A stretch of DNA of 64,000 bases from VAXT01 sp963728535 (lineage in GTDB: Bacteria; Actinomycetota; Thermoleophilia; Gaiellales; Gaiellaceae): NCBI GenBank assembly GCA_963728535.1, contig CAVSKK010000001.1, positions 1 to 64,000 on the forward strand, read 5' to 3'. The notes beneath the pieces are model-generated. The model was not told the origin of the DNA. It made no database searches and saw only the letters and a program-made list of their open reading frames with translations. Position numbers and translations under genes: made by a program. This document shows, one piece after another, positions 1-8,562 of the stretch (position 1 is the stretch's first letter; each line of letters starts with the position of its first letter).

Positions 1-73
1 TGGAGCGTACCGGGATCGAACCGGTGACCTCCGGCTTGCAAAGCCGGCGCTCTCCCAGCTGAGCTAACGCCCC
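1..73 (-). tRNA. tRNA-Ala (anticodon TGC)
   Basis: Read on the minus strand this is a full cloverleaf from position 73 down to the discriminator base at position 1. The anticodon loop TTTGCAA between CCGGC and GCCGG gives anticodon TGC. The acceptor stem carries the G3:U70 wobble pair that is the known identity element for alanyl-tRNA synthetase, and the discriminator is A. Any encoded CCA would lie outside the window. Confidence 0.97.
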
Positions 74-172
74 GTTCCGAGAAAGTGTAGAGGCGGCCTC
101 GGGAGGCGGTCTGGCCAGTGCCTCTTTCCCCTGTTACGGTTGTCATGTCGTCAGGCCCCCAAGGAGGCAAAC

Positions 173-880
173 ATGTCCGAGAATTCCGAGCGCTTTTGCA
201 TCTGCATTAGCGATCTCAAGCAGGACCGCAACACGAAGGCTGCGCTGCTCAGCGAGACGAAGTGGCAGAGCGGCGACGTCATCAAGATCAAGTTCCTGGA
301 GGGGGACGAGTCCCTCCAGCAGCGTGTGCGTGAGACCGCCGAGGCCTGGACCGGGCCGGATATGGCGGATCTCAAGTTCGAGTGGATCGACGAGGGCGAC
401 GCGGACATCCGCATCGCGTTCGAGCAGGGCAACGGGTCGTGGTCCTACCTCGGCACGGTCTGCAAGCAGATTCCGGATAACGAACCGACCATGAACTACG
501 GCTGGCTGACGCCCGACTCCCCCGACGACGAGGTCAACCGGGTCGTCAAGCACGAGTTCGGCCACGCGCTGGGGCTCATCCACGAGCATCAGAACCCGAA
601 GGGCGGGATCGAGTGGAACGAGCCGGCAGTCATCGCCGACTTGAGCGGGCCGCCCAACAACTGGGACGAAGAGCAGATTCGACACAACGTCCTCGACCAC
701 TACCCGCCGGGAGACGTTGAGGCGACCGACGTCGACGGTGACTCGATCATGATGTACCCGATCCCGAAGTCCTGGACGCTGGACGGCTTCTCGGCCGAGC
801 TCAATTCAGACTTGTCCCAGCAGGACGTTGAGTTCATCCGCGGCGCGTACCAAGGAGCGTACGAGCAGAAAATGCGGTAG
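173..880 (+). CDS. Astacin-like (metzincin) zinc metalloprotease
   Basis: A 235-residue predicted zinc endopeptidase. The zinc site HEFGHALGLIHE (from about residue 127) fits the astacin/metzincin signature HExxHxxGxxHE, and SIMMYP near residue 191 fits the Met-turn; both are family knowledge. ATG 173 is chosen because AAGGAGG lies 6 nt upstream; a TTG at 140 in the same frame has no such site. No signal peptide or membrane segment is visible, which is odd for a normally secreted family, so it may act inside the cell or leave by another route. The next gene starts 23 bp downstream on the same strand and is probably co-transcribed. The substrate is unknown. Confidence 0.8.
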   Translation: MSENSERFCICISDLKQDRNTKAALLSETKWQSGDVIKIKFLEGDESLQQRVRETAEAWTGPDMADLKFEWIDEGDADIRIAFEQGNGSWSYLGTVCKQIPDNEPTMNYGWLTPDSPDDEVNRVVKHEFGHALGLIHEHQNPKGGIEWNEPAVIADLSGPPNNWDEEQIRHNVLDHYPPGDVEATDVDGDSIMMYPIPKSWTLDGFSAELNSDLSQQDVEFIRGAYQGAYEQKMR

Positions 881-903
881 CCGAAAGAGCGAGTTGGCTG
901 GGA

Positions 904-1449
904 ATGGCCGCGACGCCGCCCACCTTCACGCTCGACGACGGCCGTATCCGGCTGGACGATGCGGTCTTCATCTATCTCGAGCGAGCTCTCGCGCCGGGCG
1001 GCCCGTTGCCGCCCGGCGTTGCACCTCGGGCCCATGGGCTGGCGCCTGCCGGGGTCTCTCCTTCGGGCTCGGTCGTTGCGGCAGTCGCACCAGGCGAGGC
1101 CGTCTGGCTCGGCTTTCAACCTGTTGACCCGGCGAAGCCCGCAACGATTCGCGTTCGCGTCGACCGCACGGTGCCGCTCGATGCCGTGACCGGAGAGGCG
1201 TGGGCGGAGACGCTGACCGAAGAGCCGCGCAACTACCTCGTTTCTCCGCCGGATACGCGCCTCGCAGGAGTGCGACAGCCGACCGGTGAATACCTGCCGT
1301 TCGGTCTCCCGGAGCGACTGAGCATCATCTCCCTCGGTGCGCTCGTGGGCGTCGAGCTCATCCGGCCCGCCACCTTCACGGAGCTGACGGGCATCGTTCC
1401 CGAGCCTCTCGACCCGGACAGCGCCTACAAGGGCTGGCGCCTGCCCTAA
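904..1449 (+). CDS. Hypothetical protein linked to the metalloprotease
   Basis: I do not recognise this 181-residue protein. It is rich in Pro, Ala and Gly in the first half, has no signal peptide, no membrane span and no cysteine. The C-terminal third (LPFGLPERLSIISLGALVGVELIRPATF) could be a small beta-rich domain. It starts 23 bp after the astacin-like protease, so a shared transcript is likely. A substrate, chaperone or inhibitor of that protease are possibilities from position only. Codon use (GC-rich third positions) looks like that of the surrounding genes, so I accept it as coding. Confidence 0.6.
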   Translation: MAATPPTFTLDDGRIRLDDAVFIYLERALAPGGPLPPGVAPRAHGLAPAGVSPSGSVVAAVAPGEAVWLGFQPVDPAKPATIRVRVDRTVPLDAVTGEAWAETLTEEPRNYLVSPPDTRLAGVRQPTGEYLPFGLPERLSIISLGALVGVELIRPATFTELTGIVPEPLDPDSAYKGWRLP

Positions 1450-1452
1450 ACG

Positions 1453-1704
1453 CTAGGCGGCGCGATCGAGGCGGTCTTCGAGGCGGGCGCGTTTGATGAT
1501 CACGTCACGGTCACCGAAGCGGCCGCGCACGCGGGCCTCCCGATATTCGTTCCAGAGACCTGCGATGGTCTCCTCGACCTCGGCGTGCTCCGCGGCGACA
1601 GCCGCGTCGTGGCCTTCGGCAAGGACGTGCAGTAGCTCGGCGCGCCGGTCGGTGGCACGCTCGATCTCGAGCCGGATCGTGTCAAGTGTTCTCGTAGTAG
1701 TCAT
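1453..1704 (-). CDS. Small hypothetical helical protein
   Basis: An 83-residue charged protein, rich in Arg, Glu and Ala, predicted mostly alpha-helical (TIRLEIERATDRRAELLHVL, then AEVEETIAGLWNEYREARVRGR). No domain is recognised. I chose the ATG at 1702-1704. A GTG at 1759-1761 would add 19 residues, but those lie in a stretch of lower GC that looks non-coding. It is convergent with the gene ending at 1449 and sits 67 bp after the zincin gene on the same strand. Function unknown. Confidence 0.5.
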   Translation of the reverse strand: MTTTRTLDTIRLEIERATDRRAELLHVLAEGHDAAVAAEHAEVEETIAGLWNEYREARVRGRFGDRDVIIKRARLEDRLDRAA

Positions 1705-1771
1705 CACTGGATAAAACGTATCGCTCCGTTCGAGCATTCCTGCGAAAACGATCGACTTCACGAGAACTTAA

Positions 1772-2104
1772 CTAGCGATAGCCGAGCTCGGCGATCCGGT
1801 CCTCGTCGATCCCGAAGTAGTGCGCAAGCTCGTGGAGAACCGTGATGGTGATCTGGCGTTCGAGCTCGTCCGGGTCGGGGAAAGCCTCCTCGAGGGGCCG
1901 CCGGTAGACGACGACCTTCGCCGGAAGGGCGCCCGAAGGCGTCGGCGCGCCGTGCGGATATCCGAAGAAGCTGCCGAGGATTCCCGGGTCTTGCGGGCTC
2001 TCGTCCTCGATCACGACGGCGACGTTCTCGAGGCCGCGGGCGATCTCCTCGGGAAGCGTGTCCAGCGCGGCTCGAACGTGCTCCTCGAACTCCTCGGGCT
2101 CCAT
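1772..2104 (-). CDS. Small zincin-like metallopeptidase (Zincin_1/DUF1025 type)
   Basis: A 110-residue protein with the zinc motif HELAHYFGID followed by an acidic stretch (EDRIAELGY) at the C-terminus, as in the minimal zincin family PF06262. The N-terminal part (FEEHVRAALDTLPEEIARGLENVAVVIED) is also typical of that family. The ATG at 2102-2104 shares its A with the TGA of the upstream rhomboid gene, so the two are probably translationally coupled. The cellular role of the family is not established. The same frame stays open upstream through the rhomboid region, but that part is a shadow frame caused by the rhomboid frameshift, not a fusion. Confidence 0.85.
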   Translation of the reverse strand: MEPEEFEEHVRAALDTLPEEIARGLENVAVVIEDESPQDPGILGSFFGYPHGAPTPSGALPAKVVVYRRPLEEAFPDPDELERQITITVLHELAHYFGIDEDRIAELGYR

Positions 2105-2794
2105 CAGTAGGCCGGCTCCAACGGCGGGCGCTTCATGAAGATGCGAACGGTAGCCGCTCCGAAGACGAACCCGCCGACGTGCGCGAAGAACGCGACGCCC
2201 CCGCCGGTGTCCGGCTGCGTGAGCGAGAACCCGCCTTCCCAGAGCTGGAACAGGAACCAGCCGCCGAGGAAGAGGAAGGCCGGGACCTCGACGAGGAAGT
2301 AGAAAATGAGCGTCAGCACCTTCGCGTTCGGCAACACCACGAGATAGGCCCCGAGCACGCCCGAGACCGCGCCGCTTGCGCCGACGTTCGGGACGGCAGC
2401 GGCCATGTCCGAGCCGGCGCCGAGCGTGATCGACTGTCTGGAGCGCGGTCGCCGCGAGGCCCGCGAGCAGGTAGAAGGCGAGAAAGCGGACCTTGCCGAG
2501 GGCGTCCTCGACGTTGTTGCCGAAGATCCAGAGGAAGAGCATGTTCCCGATGATGTGCAGCCAGCTTCCGTGCATGAACATCGAGGTGAGCCACGTCACC
2601 TCCCAGCCCTCGCCGACGGCACTCCCCGGCGGGCACGAGTTGACGACCTCGCAGGGCTGATACGCGAGCTCCACCACGGAGCCGTTCAGGTCGGGAAGCT
2701 GGTAGAGGATCCAGACGGCGGCGTTCGCGACGATCAGCGCGACGGTGACGAGCGGGAACGACCGCGTCGGGACGTTGTCCTTGAGCGGGAACAC
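2104..2794 (-). pseudogene. Rhomboid intramembrane serine protease, frameshifted
   Basis: The N-terminal half (from 2794; WLTSMFMHGSWLHIIGNMLFLW, with the conserved HxxxN region) and the C-terminal half (GASGAVSG with the catalytic serine, then AFFAHVGG with the catalytic histidine) lie in different frames. The shift falls near 2420-2435. Removing one G from GTCGATCACG there restores ...LQTVITLGAGSDMAAAVPNVGASG. Total length is 3n+1, as expected for one extra base. The rebuilt protein (about 229 residues, 6 membrane spans) would cleave substrates within the membrane. Whether this is a real mutation or an assembly error cannot be decided from the sequence. Confidence 0.8.
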
Positions 2795-2797
2795 GCG

Positions 2798-3742
2798 CTA
2801 CGGAACGATCAGCGCCAGCAGCGCCTTCTGGGAGTGGAGCCGGTTCTCGGCCTGGTCCCAGACGGCCGACTGCGGCCCGTAGAGCACCTCCTCGGTGATC
2901 TCCTCGCCGTAATGGGCGGGGAGGCAGTGGAGGACGATGGCGTCGGGTGCAGCAAGCGCGAGGAGGTCGTCGTTGATCTTGAATTCTGCGAGGTCGGCCC
3001 GGCGCCGCTCGGCCTCCTCCTCCTGGCCCATGCTCGTCCAGACGTCGGTGTAGACGACGTCGGCGTGGCGGGCCGCCTCCAGTGGATCGCGGACGAGCTC
3101 GACGGTGCCGCCCATCTGAACGGCGGCGCGCCGGGCGGCGGTGACCGCGTCGGCGTCGGGCTCGTAGCCCTCCGGCGTCGCGGCGACGAAGCGCATTCCG
3201 AAGCGCGCGGCGCCGACCATCAGCGAGACGCACACGTTGTTCCCGTCGCCCAGGTAGGCGAGGCGCACGCCTGAGAGCCGGCCGAGTCGCTCGCGCACTG
3301 TCATCAGGTCGGCGAGTGCTTGGCACGGGTGCGCGTAGTCGGTGAGGCCATTGATCACCGGGATGCCGGCGTGCTCCGCGAGGTCTTCGACGTCCTCCTG
3401 GGCGAAGGTGCGAATCATGATCGCGTCGAGGTAGCGCTCGAGAACGGTTGCCGTGTCCCTGATCGTCTCACCCCGGCCAAGCTGGAGGTCGCCGGCTGCG
3501 AGGTAGAGCCCGTGGGCGCCGAGCTGTGTGATCCCGACTTCGAACGAGACTCGCGTTCTCGTCGAGGGCTTGTGGAAGATGAGCCCGACCGTCCGCCCGG
3601 GCAGGAGCTCGTGCGGCTCGCGCTTGCGCTGGAGCTCCTTCAGCTCGTCGGCCAGGTCGAGGACACTTTTCAGCTCCTCGGAGCTCCAGCTTCCGATGCG
3701 CGTGAAGTCCCGCCCTTTCAGATGCTCGGCGACCTCGACCAT
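2798..3742 (-). CDS. argF: Ornithine carbamoyltransferase
   Basis: A 314-residue enzyme that makes citrulline from ornithine and carbamoyl phosphate, in arginine synthesis or, in reverse, in catabolism. Signature elements are present: STRTR at residues 60-64 (carbamoyl phosphate), HPCQ at 138-141, SMGQ at 237-240 (ornithine loop) and HCLP at 272-275. The length fits the family. It lies 19 bp downstream of the ECF sigma gene and 3 bp before the rhomboid gene on the same strand. No other arginine gene adjoins it; the carbamate kinase gene is 6.5 kb away, so an arginine-deiminase-like energy pathway is possible but unsupported. Confidence 0.95.
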   Translation of the reverse strand: MVEVAEHLKGRDFTRIGSWSSEELKSVLDLADELKELQRKREPHELLPGRTVGLIFHKPSTRTRVSFEVGITQLGAHGLYLAAGDLQLGRGETIRDTATVLERYLDAIMIRTFAQEDVEDLAEHAGIPVINGLTDYAHPCQALADLMTVRERLGRLSGVRLAYLGDGNNVCVSLMVGAARFGMRFVAATPEGYEPDADAVTAARRAAVQMGGTVELVRDPLEAARHADVVYTDVWTSMGQEEEAERRRADLAEFKINDDLLALAAPDAIVLHCLPAHYGEEITEEVLYGPQSAVWDQAENRLHSQKALLALIVP

Positions 3743-3761
3743 CCCGGCCGGGATGCTACTT

Positions 3762-4328
3762 CTAAGCGCGCTCGAACCCGGCTTCGACCAGCAGCACGTT
3801 CAGGCGCTGGAGACCGGTGAACATTCGGCTCTTGATCGTTCCGAGCGGCTGGCTGAGCCGCTCCGCAAGCTCCGACTGCGTCAACCCTCCGTAGTAGGCG
3901 AGCTCGATCGCTTCTCGCTGATCCGCAGGCAGACGGTTGAGCGCGTCCTGGACGATCTCGCGTCGCGAGCGTGCGACGACGGCCTCGTCTGCTCCCGGGC
4001 CCTCGGGCTCCGGCACTGATCCTTCGGGCTCGGCGCGGCGGCGCTCCTCCCGGCGGACGAGGTCGACCGCTCGGCGGTGCACGAACGTCAGCACCCAGGT
4101 GCTCGCCTTCGCCCGCTCGGGGCGGTAGCCGGTGGCTCCGCGCCAGACCTGGAGGAACGCTTCCTGGACCGCGTCCTCCGCAAGGGCCGGGTCACGAAGG
4201 ATGCGCAGCGCCAGGCCGTAGGCAACCCGTCCAAAGCGGTCGTAGAGCTCGCCCAGGGCTTCCTCGTCGGACCCGGCAACAGCTTCGAGCAGCGCTTCGT
4301 CGGAGAGCTGCGCGGCGTCTCTCCTCAC
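3762..4328 (-). CDS. ECF-type RNA polymerase sigma factor (SigK-like)
   Basis: A 188-residue sigma-70 family regulator. Region 2 lies at about residues 20-90 (LYDRFGRVAYGLALRILRD, AEDAVQEAFLQVWR) and region 4 near 125-180 (LNRLPADQREAIELAYYGGLTQSELAERL). There is no region 3 or N-terminal extension. The start is GTG at 4326-4328. The adjacent RskA-like anti-sigma gene (4411-5124) lies upstream, the reverse of the usual sigma-then-anti-sigma order. The pair follows two metal transporter genes on the same strand, so metal or envelope stress is a plausible trigger (inference). Confidence 0.93.
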   Translation of the reverse strand: MRRDAAQLSDEALLEAVAGSDEEALGELYDRFGRVAYGLALRILRDPALAEDAVQEAFLQVWRGATGYRPERAKASTWVLTFVHRRAVDLVRREERRRAEPEGSVPEPEGPGADEAVVARSRREIVQDALNRLPADQREAIELAYYGGLTQSELAERLSQPLGTIKSRMFTGLQRLNVLLVEAGFERA

Positions 4329-4379
4329 GATCGCGCGTCCTTTGGTAACGCGGCGCGACCGTACGAGCGGCCTCGCTCA

Positions 4380-4393
4380 GGGACGTACGTCCC
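4380..4393. promoter_or_regulatory. 14-bp perfect palindrome between anti-sigma and sigma genes
   Basis: GGGACGTACGTCCC is its own reverse complement and lies in the 82-bp gap between the anti-sigma stop and the sigma start. It could be an operator or part of an RNA hairpin tuning sigma expression. No function is shown. Confidence 0.4.
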
Positions 4394-4410
4394 CGGACGT
4401 CGCCGACACG

Positions 4411-5124
4411 TCAAGCCGCCACCGATTGGACGAGGATCGGGGTCGTGGGTGCCTGCACACCGCCTTCGCGCTCGAGGGTGACCGCGACGATCGCCCCTCT
4501 CGGGACGTCGCGCTCGAGGAGGACTGGTAGTGAGCAACCGCCACCGCCGCGAAAGAGCCCGGCCGGACGCGGTGTCTTTCCTTCGATCACCCAGGCTTCG
4601 TACGTCTTGCCTTGAGGAGCCGAAGAAAGCCCGCAGACGACGAGTGCCGCGCGGCCTCCGCCGGGAGCGACGAGCAATCTGCCCTCCCCGTCGGCGAGCG
4701 CCTTGACCTGGGCGTCCGCTCCGAGCAGCTCGATCGCCTGCGCGTACATCGCGTTGGCGCTGCGTTCCCGGTCGAGCGAGTTGGAGAGCGAGTTCGCCCA
4801 GATCCCGAGCCCGATTGCTGCGACTGCTGCGACGGCTGCGATCGTCGCGACGGCCGGCAGGGCCCACCGCTGGCGCGGGAACGCTACGACCTTGGCCGAG
4901 CTCTCCGCGTGGGCGGATTCGAGGATTCGCCCGCGCAGCGCCGGCGGTGGCTCGGGGCCCTCGGCGGCGAACGCGAGGGCGGCGACGGCCTCCTGGAGGT
5001 CCGCGAGCTGAGCTGAGCAGCGCTTGCACTCGGCAAGGTGCCGCTCGAAGCGGTCTCGCTCGTCGGCGTCCAGCGCGTCGAGCGCGTAGGGCGCGACGAG
5101 CTCGTGGAGTTCGGCGCTGCTCAT
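4411..5124 (-). CDS. RskA-like anti-sigma factor with N-terminal zinc finger
   Basis: A 237-residue single-pass membrane regulator. The N-terminal anti-sigma domain has the zf-HC2 pattern H29-x3-C33-x2-C36. One hydrophobic span (about residues 88-110) is followed by an RskA-type extracytoplasmic domain (YEAWVIEGKTPRPAGLFRGGG and VTLEREGG are typical). It should hold the sigma factor encoded directly downstream until regulated proteolysis removes it. The gene begins 10 bp after the NicO transporter stop, so it is likely co-transcribed with the metal transporter genes. A rhomboid gene further along the run could encode a processing protease, but that is speculation. Confidence 0.9.
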   Translation of the reverse strand: MSSAELHELVAPYALDALDADERDRFERHLAECKRCSAQLADLQEAVAALAFAAEGPEPPPALRGRILESAHAESSAKVVAFPRQRWALPAVATIAAVAAVAAIGLGIWANSLSNSLDRERSANAMYAQAIELLGADAQVKALADGEGRLLVAPGGGRAALVVCGLSSAPQGKTYEAWVIEGKTPRPAGLFRGGGGCSLPVLLERDVPRGAIVAVTLEREGGVQAPTTPILVQSVAA

Positions 5125-5134
5125 CAGGTTGGGC

Positions 5135-5857
5135 TCAGAAATAGTAGGGGACCACTCCCTGCGCTCCGAGCGCGTACCAGAGGCCGAACGCGAGGCTGGC
5201 CGTTCCCAGCGCGGGAACGAAGCGGCCGAGCGGCTTCCCTGCGAGCGTCAGGCCAAAGCCGGTCGTAATCAGCGTCATCGAGACGGCGGTGAACGTGGCG
5301 AGAATCGCGAGTGCCGTGAGCGCGAGCGCACGCCCGTCGATCGTCGAGACGAGCAAGATTCCGACGCCGGCGCTCCCGCCGACCCCGTGCAGGAGGCCGA
5401 TGCCGAAGGCGCCGAGCGGTGTGCGGCTCCTCGCGTGGCCGTGACTCCTGCCTCGATGGGAATGGAGATGCGAATGCGACCGGTCCTCGTGCTCGTGGGC
5501 GTGCGCATGGAAGGCGCCGCGGCGCCACCGCAAGAGGAGCCAGACGGCGAGCCCCGCGATCATGAATCCGATTGCGGTCTCGGCGGTGCGCTGGACCGTT
5601 CCCGGGAGGTACGCGCGGTAGAGCACGATCGGCACGCCGAGCGCGAAGAGCGTGAGCGCGTGACCCGATCCCCACGCAATGCCGAGCTTGGCGGCGTCTC
5701 GCGCCCGGCGCTCGGTGGACGCGAGCAGGGCAGTGACCGCCGCGAGGTGGTCGGGGTCGGTCGCGTGACGCAGGCCGAGCAGGACCGCGACGGCAAGCAC
5801 CAGTGCGAGCGAGCCGCCGTTGGAGAGGTGCGCCAGCGTGTCGTCGAGGCCGAACAT
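5135..5857 (-). CDS. NicO/RcnA-type nickel-cobalt transporter
   Basis: A 240-residue integral membrane protein. HATDPDH at residues 31-37 fits the HX4DH signature of nickel/cobalt permeases (NiCoT/NicO superfamily). A second conserved helix has GLLHGVGGSAG. A cytoplasmic loop (about residues 113-146) is crowded with His and Glu (HAHAHEHE, HSHLHSH), a likely metal-binding segment. The ATG lies 1 nt after the TGA of the longer NicO gene, so the two are coupled. Direction of transport is not evident; RcnA relatives export and NiCoT relatives import. It sits directly before the anti-sigma/sigma pair. Confidence 0.88.
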   Translation of the reverse strand: MFGLDDTLAHLSNGGSLALVLAVAVLLGLRHATDPDHLAAVTALLASTERRARDAAKLGIAWGSGHALTLFALGVPIVLYRAYLPGTVQRTAETAIGFMIAGLAVWLLLRWRRGAFHAHAHEHEDRSHSHLHSHRGRSHGHARSRTPLGAFGIGLLHGVGGSAGVGILLVSTIDGRALALTALAILATFTAVSMTLITTGFGLTLAGKPLGRFVPALGTASLAFGLWYALGAQGVVPYYF

Positions 5858-5858
5858 G

Positions 5859-7235
5859 TCAACTCACTTTCGGGAAGGCTCGCGCGGTCATGGCCACGCC
5901 GGCGAGGACGATAACGAGTGCGCTCACGGCTGGAAGCAGGCCGATCACGCGGCCCTGGATCTCGAAGCGGCGGAAGGAGCGCTTCGCAAGAATCGCCACG
6001 ACGCCGATTCCGGTGATCGAAAGCGCAAGCCCGGCGCTGAAGGCGACGATCAGGAGCAGGCCGAGTGCAACACGATGGAGGGAGATCGCGGCCAGCAGCA
6101 CGACGAGCGCGGAGGGGCACGGGAGGAGTCCACCCGAGATGCCGACGGCCGTCAGTCCACGCCAGCTGAGCTCTGCGGGCGCGTGCTCGTGCCCGTGGTG
6201 ATGGTGATGCCCGTGGGCGTGGGCGCGCCGGTGCCGCACGCGGGAAAGCAGAACCGAGGCGCCGACGCCGATCACGAGCAGGCCGGAGGCGAGGCCGATC
6301 CAGGGATAGAGCTGCTCGGGCACGATGAACTGGGAGAGGGCGAGCGTCACGAAGCCGAGTGCGAAGACGCCCACCGTGTGGGTCGCCGTAACGATCAGTC
6401 CGAGGGCCGCCGCGTGCCTGGGCGTTCCGCGCTGGCCGACGAGATAGGCGGTGACGATCGCCTTTCCGTGACCGGGCGAGAGCGCGTGGGCTGCGCCCCA
6501 GAAGAGGGCAATCGCGAGTGAGAGCAGGATCACGCCGAATCCGAGGTCCTCCTGGGCGATCAGGCTCGCGAAGCCGCCCTCCCCGGCTTCGCGAACGGCG
6601 ACCCGTGTGGAGAGCTGGTCGCGCGAGAGGAGCTCCGGCGGTTGCCCAGCGTCGTTGCCCGGCTCGAAGCTCGCCCGCGCTTCGGTCACCTCCGGGGGGC
6701 TGCTCAGGAGGTCCTTCGGGTACGCGAGAAGCTCTTGGCTGACGCTGCTCGACGGCACGGTCGAGGAGAAGACCCGTGCGCCGCGGTCCGCCCGCAGGAC
6801 GACCTCCTGCCAGCCGATCCGCTCGCGGAAGTTCGTGTCGGTGAACGCGAGCCGCGATCGGGCGCCGTCGAGAGGAGGCGATGCGTACACGGCTTCGAAG
6901 CGCAGCGTGCGCAGGCCGGCCGTCCCCGGCGGGAAGGCGAGCGCGTGCGCGACCGGCGTCAGCGCGACGGCCCGGCCGCCGACGCTTAGCCGAAGGCCGC
7001 GGCCGATCCGGCCCGTGAGGGCGGTCTCGTACCGTCTCTCGTCGGTGATCTGCCGGCGCTCCTGGAAGGTCGGGATCTCCGCCATGTCCAGCACGTACTT
7101 GACGTAGGCCCGGTCGCCGGAGAGCTCGACCGCGCTGAAGCGGTTGACCGTGAAGTTGCCGAGCGGGTGCGCCATCGCCGCGGCTGGGGCGGCTAGGGCT
7201 GCGCCGACTGCGAGAAGCAGGAGCAGCCGCTTCAC
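5859..7235 (-). CDS. NicO-family nickel/cobalt transporter with exported N-terminal domain
   Basis: A 458-residue protein with a signal peptide (RLLLLLAVGAALAAPAAAMA), an extracytoplasmic domain of roughly 200 residues, and a C-terminal block of about six membrane spans containing HALSPGHGKAI (HX4GH-type NicO motif) and GLLPCPSAL. A His-rich loop (HAHGHHHHHGHEH) separates two groups of helices. The start is GTG at 7233-7235, chosen because it overlaps the TGA of the TPR gene as GTGA; longer upstream readings are shadow sequence. This architecture matches large NicO proteins whose N-terminal domain is thought to handle metal outside the membrane. Likely role: nickel or cobalt homeostasis. Confidence 0.88.
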   Translation of the reverse strand: MKRLLLLLAVGAALAAPAAAMAHPLGNFTVNRFSAVELSGDRAYVKYVLDMAEIPTFQERRQITDERRYETALTGRIGRGLRLSVGGRAVALTPVAHALAFPPGTAGLRTLRFEAVYASPPLDGARSRLAFTDTNFRERIGWQEVVLRADRGARVFSSTVPSSSVSQELLAYPKDLLSSPPEVTEARASFEPGNDAGQPPELLSRDQLSTRVAVREAGEGGFASLIAQEDLGFGVILLSLAIALFWGAAHALSPGHGKAIVTAYLVGQRGTPRHAAALGLIVTATHTVGVFALGFVTLALSQFIVPEQLYPWIGLASGLLVIGVGASVLLSRVRHRRAHAHGHHHHHGHEHAPAELSWRGLTAVGISGGLLPCPSALVVLLAAISLHRVALGLLLIVAFSAGLALSITGIGVVAILAKRSFRRFEIQGRVIGLLPAVSALVIVLAGVAMTARAFPKVS

Positions 7236-8553
7236 GAGGCGTACCTGCGTGCGACGGGGCTCCACAGGAGTGAGAACTGCGGGTTCAGGCGAAGCGCGCG
7301 CTCGAACCAGCCGCGTGCATCTGAATCGTGTCCGAGACAGCGTTCGATCATCCCGCGGTGGAAGAACTTGAGCGCGTCGAGGGTTCCGAGCCGGAGAGCC
7401 CGCCGGGAGTAGGGGAGAGCTTCGGCGCACCGTCCGTTGCGGGCGAGCGCCCAGCTCAGGACGTCGTCTCCGTCGATGCTTGGGCGCGCGCGTTGCGCCT
7501 GCCGCGCGAGGGCAAGCGCGCGCCCAAGTTGTATGCCGTGGTCGACGTCGAAGAGCGCAGTCTCGAGATCGGTGCGAACGCCGTTTGCGACCAGCAGCCG
7601 TTCGATGACGCCGACGAGCGCGTACTGCTCGACGCGGCGCGCTTGCGCCCGGCGCGGGCGTAGAGGTCGCCGAGCGTCGCGACCGACTGAGGAAGAGGAA
7701 GGCTCTGAGCGGCTCGGTTGGCGAGGCCGATCGCGAGGGCGTGGCGGCCCTTCGCCTCCTCGACGAGCGCCAACGGCTCGAATGCATAGACGTAGCCCGG
7801 GAATGCGGCAAGGGCGGCCCGGTAGTGCCGCTCCGCCTCGTCCAGCCGTCCGTGCGACCACGCAAGCTTGCCGAGCTGCGTGTGGACCCACGCCGTCGGC
7901 TCGGGCTGGCTGCCGGCCGCGTCGAGGGCGAGCTCCATGGCTCGACCCGCGGCTTCCGTGCTGCCGAGCAGCTCGCGCGCGTACGCGATCCGCGAGTACG
8001 AGGAAAGATCGGGGTGCAGACTGGCCATCCGGTCGAAGGCCCGGAAGGCCTCGTCGTAGCGTCCGAGCTCGACGAGCGAGTCGCCGAGCACGCCGTAGTT
8101 GCGAGCGGTGTAGGGCGCGGTGCTCACGGCCTGCCGCCCGAGCTGAAGCGCCTCCCCGAAGCGGTGGCGGGCCAGCGCAAGCGACCCCAGGGCGCTCGTG
8201 GTTGTCGGATCGTTCGGGGCGAGCTTGGTCGCGCGCGCGAGCACGCCTCCGGACTTCGTGTAGTAGATGGGATTGCCGGTCTCGCGTGCGCGCTGCTGGT
8301 ACGCGAGGCCGAGGAGGGTGTAGGTCCGTGCTTCACCGGGGTGTTCCCGCACGTTCGCAACGAGCGTCTTGACGAGCCCGGCCGTGTTGCCGGCGGCGAA
8401 GCTGCCCTGGAGCCTGTCCGTCGTGACAGCGGGCGGGACCGAGACGGCCTGTGCGGTTCCGCCGCCGTCGCGGAAGACGCCGACGAGGAGGACAGCGGCG
8501 GCCGCAGTCGCCGCCATCCCTGCAATCGCGATTCGCTTTTGCGTCCTCGTCAC
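7232..8553 (-). pseudogene. TPR-repeat protein, frameshifted
   Basis: The first part (from 8553) has an N-terminal membrane anchor or signal (residues 8-27) and tetratricopeptide-like repeats (YGVLGDSLVELGRYDEAFRAFD, LGKLAWSHGRLDEAERHYRAAL). The reading then moves to another frame near 7636-7652, where YARAG continues as QARRVEQYALVGVIERLL and further repeats run to the stop at 7232. The interval is 3n+2, so one base is missing. The rebuilt protein has about 440 residues. It lies between the DUF4331 gene and the two NicO transporter genes and overlaps the latter by GTGA. Its role is unknown; TPR proteins usually scaffold protein contacts. Confidence 0.8.
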
Positions 8554-8562
8554 GTGGCGTGA

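Noticed and set aside
1772..2794. A 340-residue frame joining a rhomboid N-terminus to the zincin
   Set aside because: The middle part is Arg-rich shadow sequence, while the rhomboid C-terminal half is intact in another frame. This is a frameshift artefact, not a fusion.
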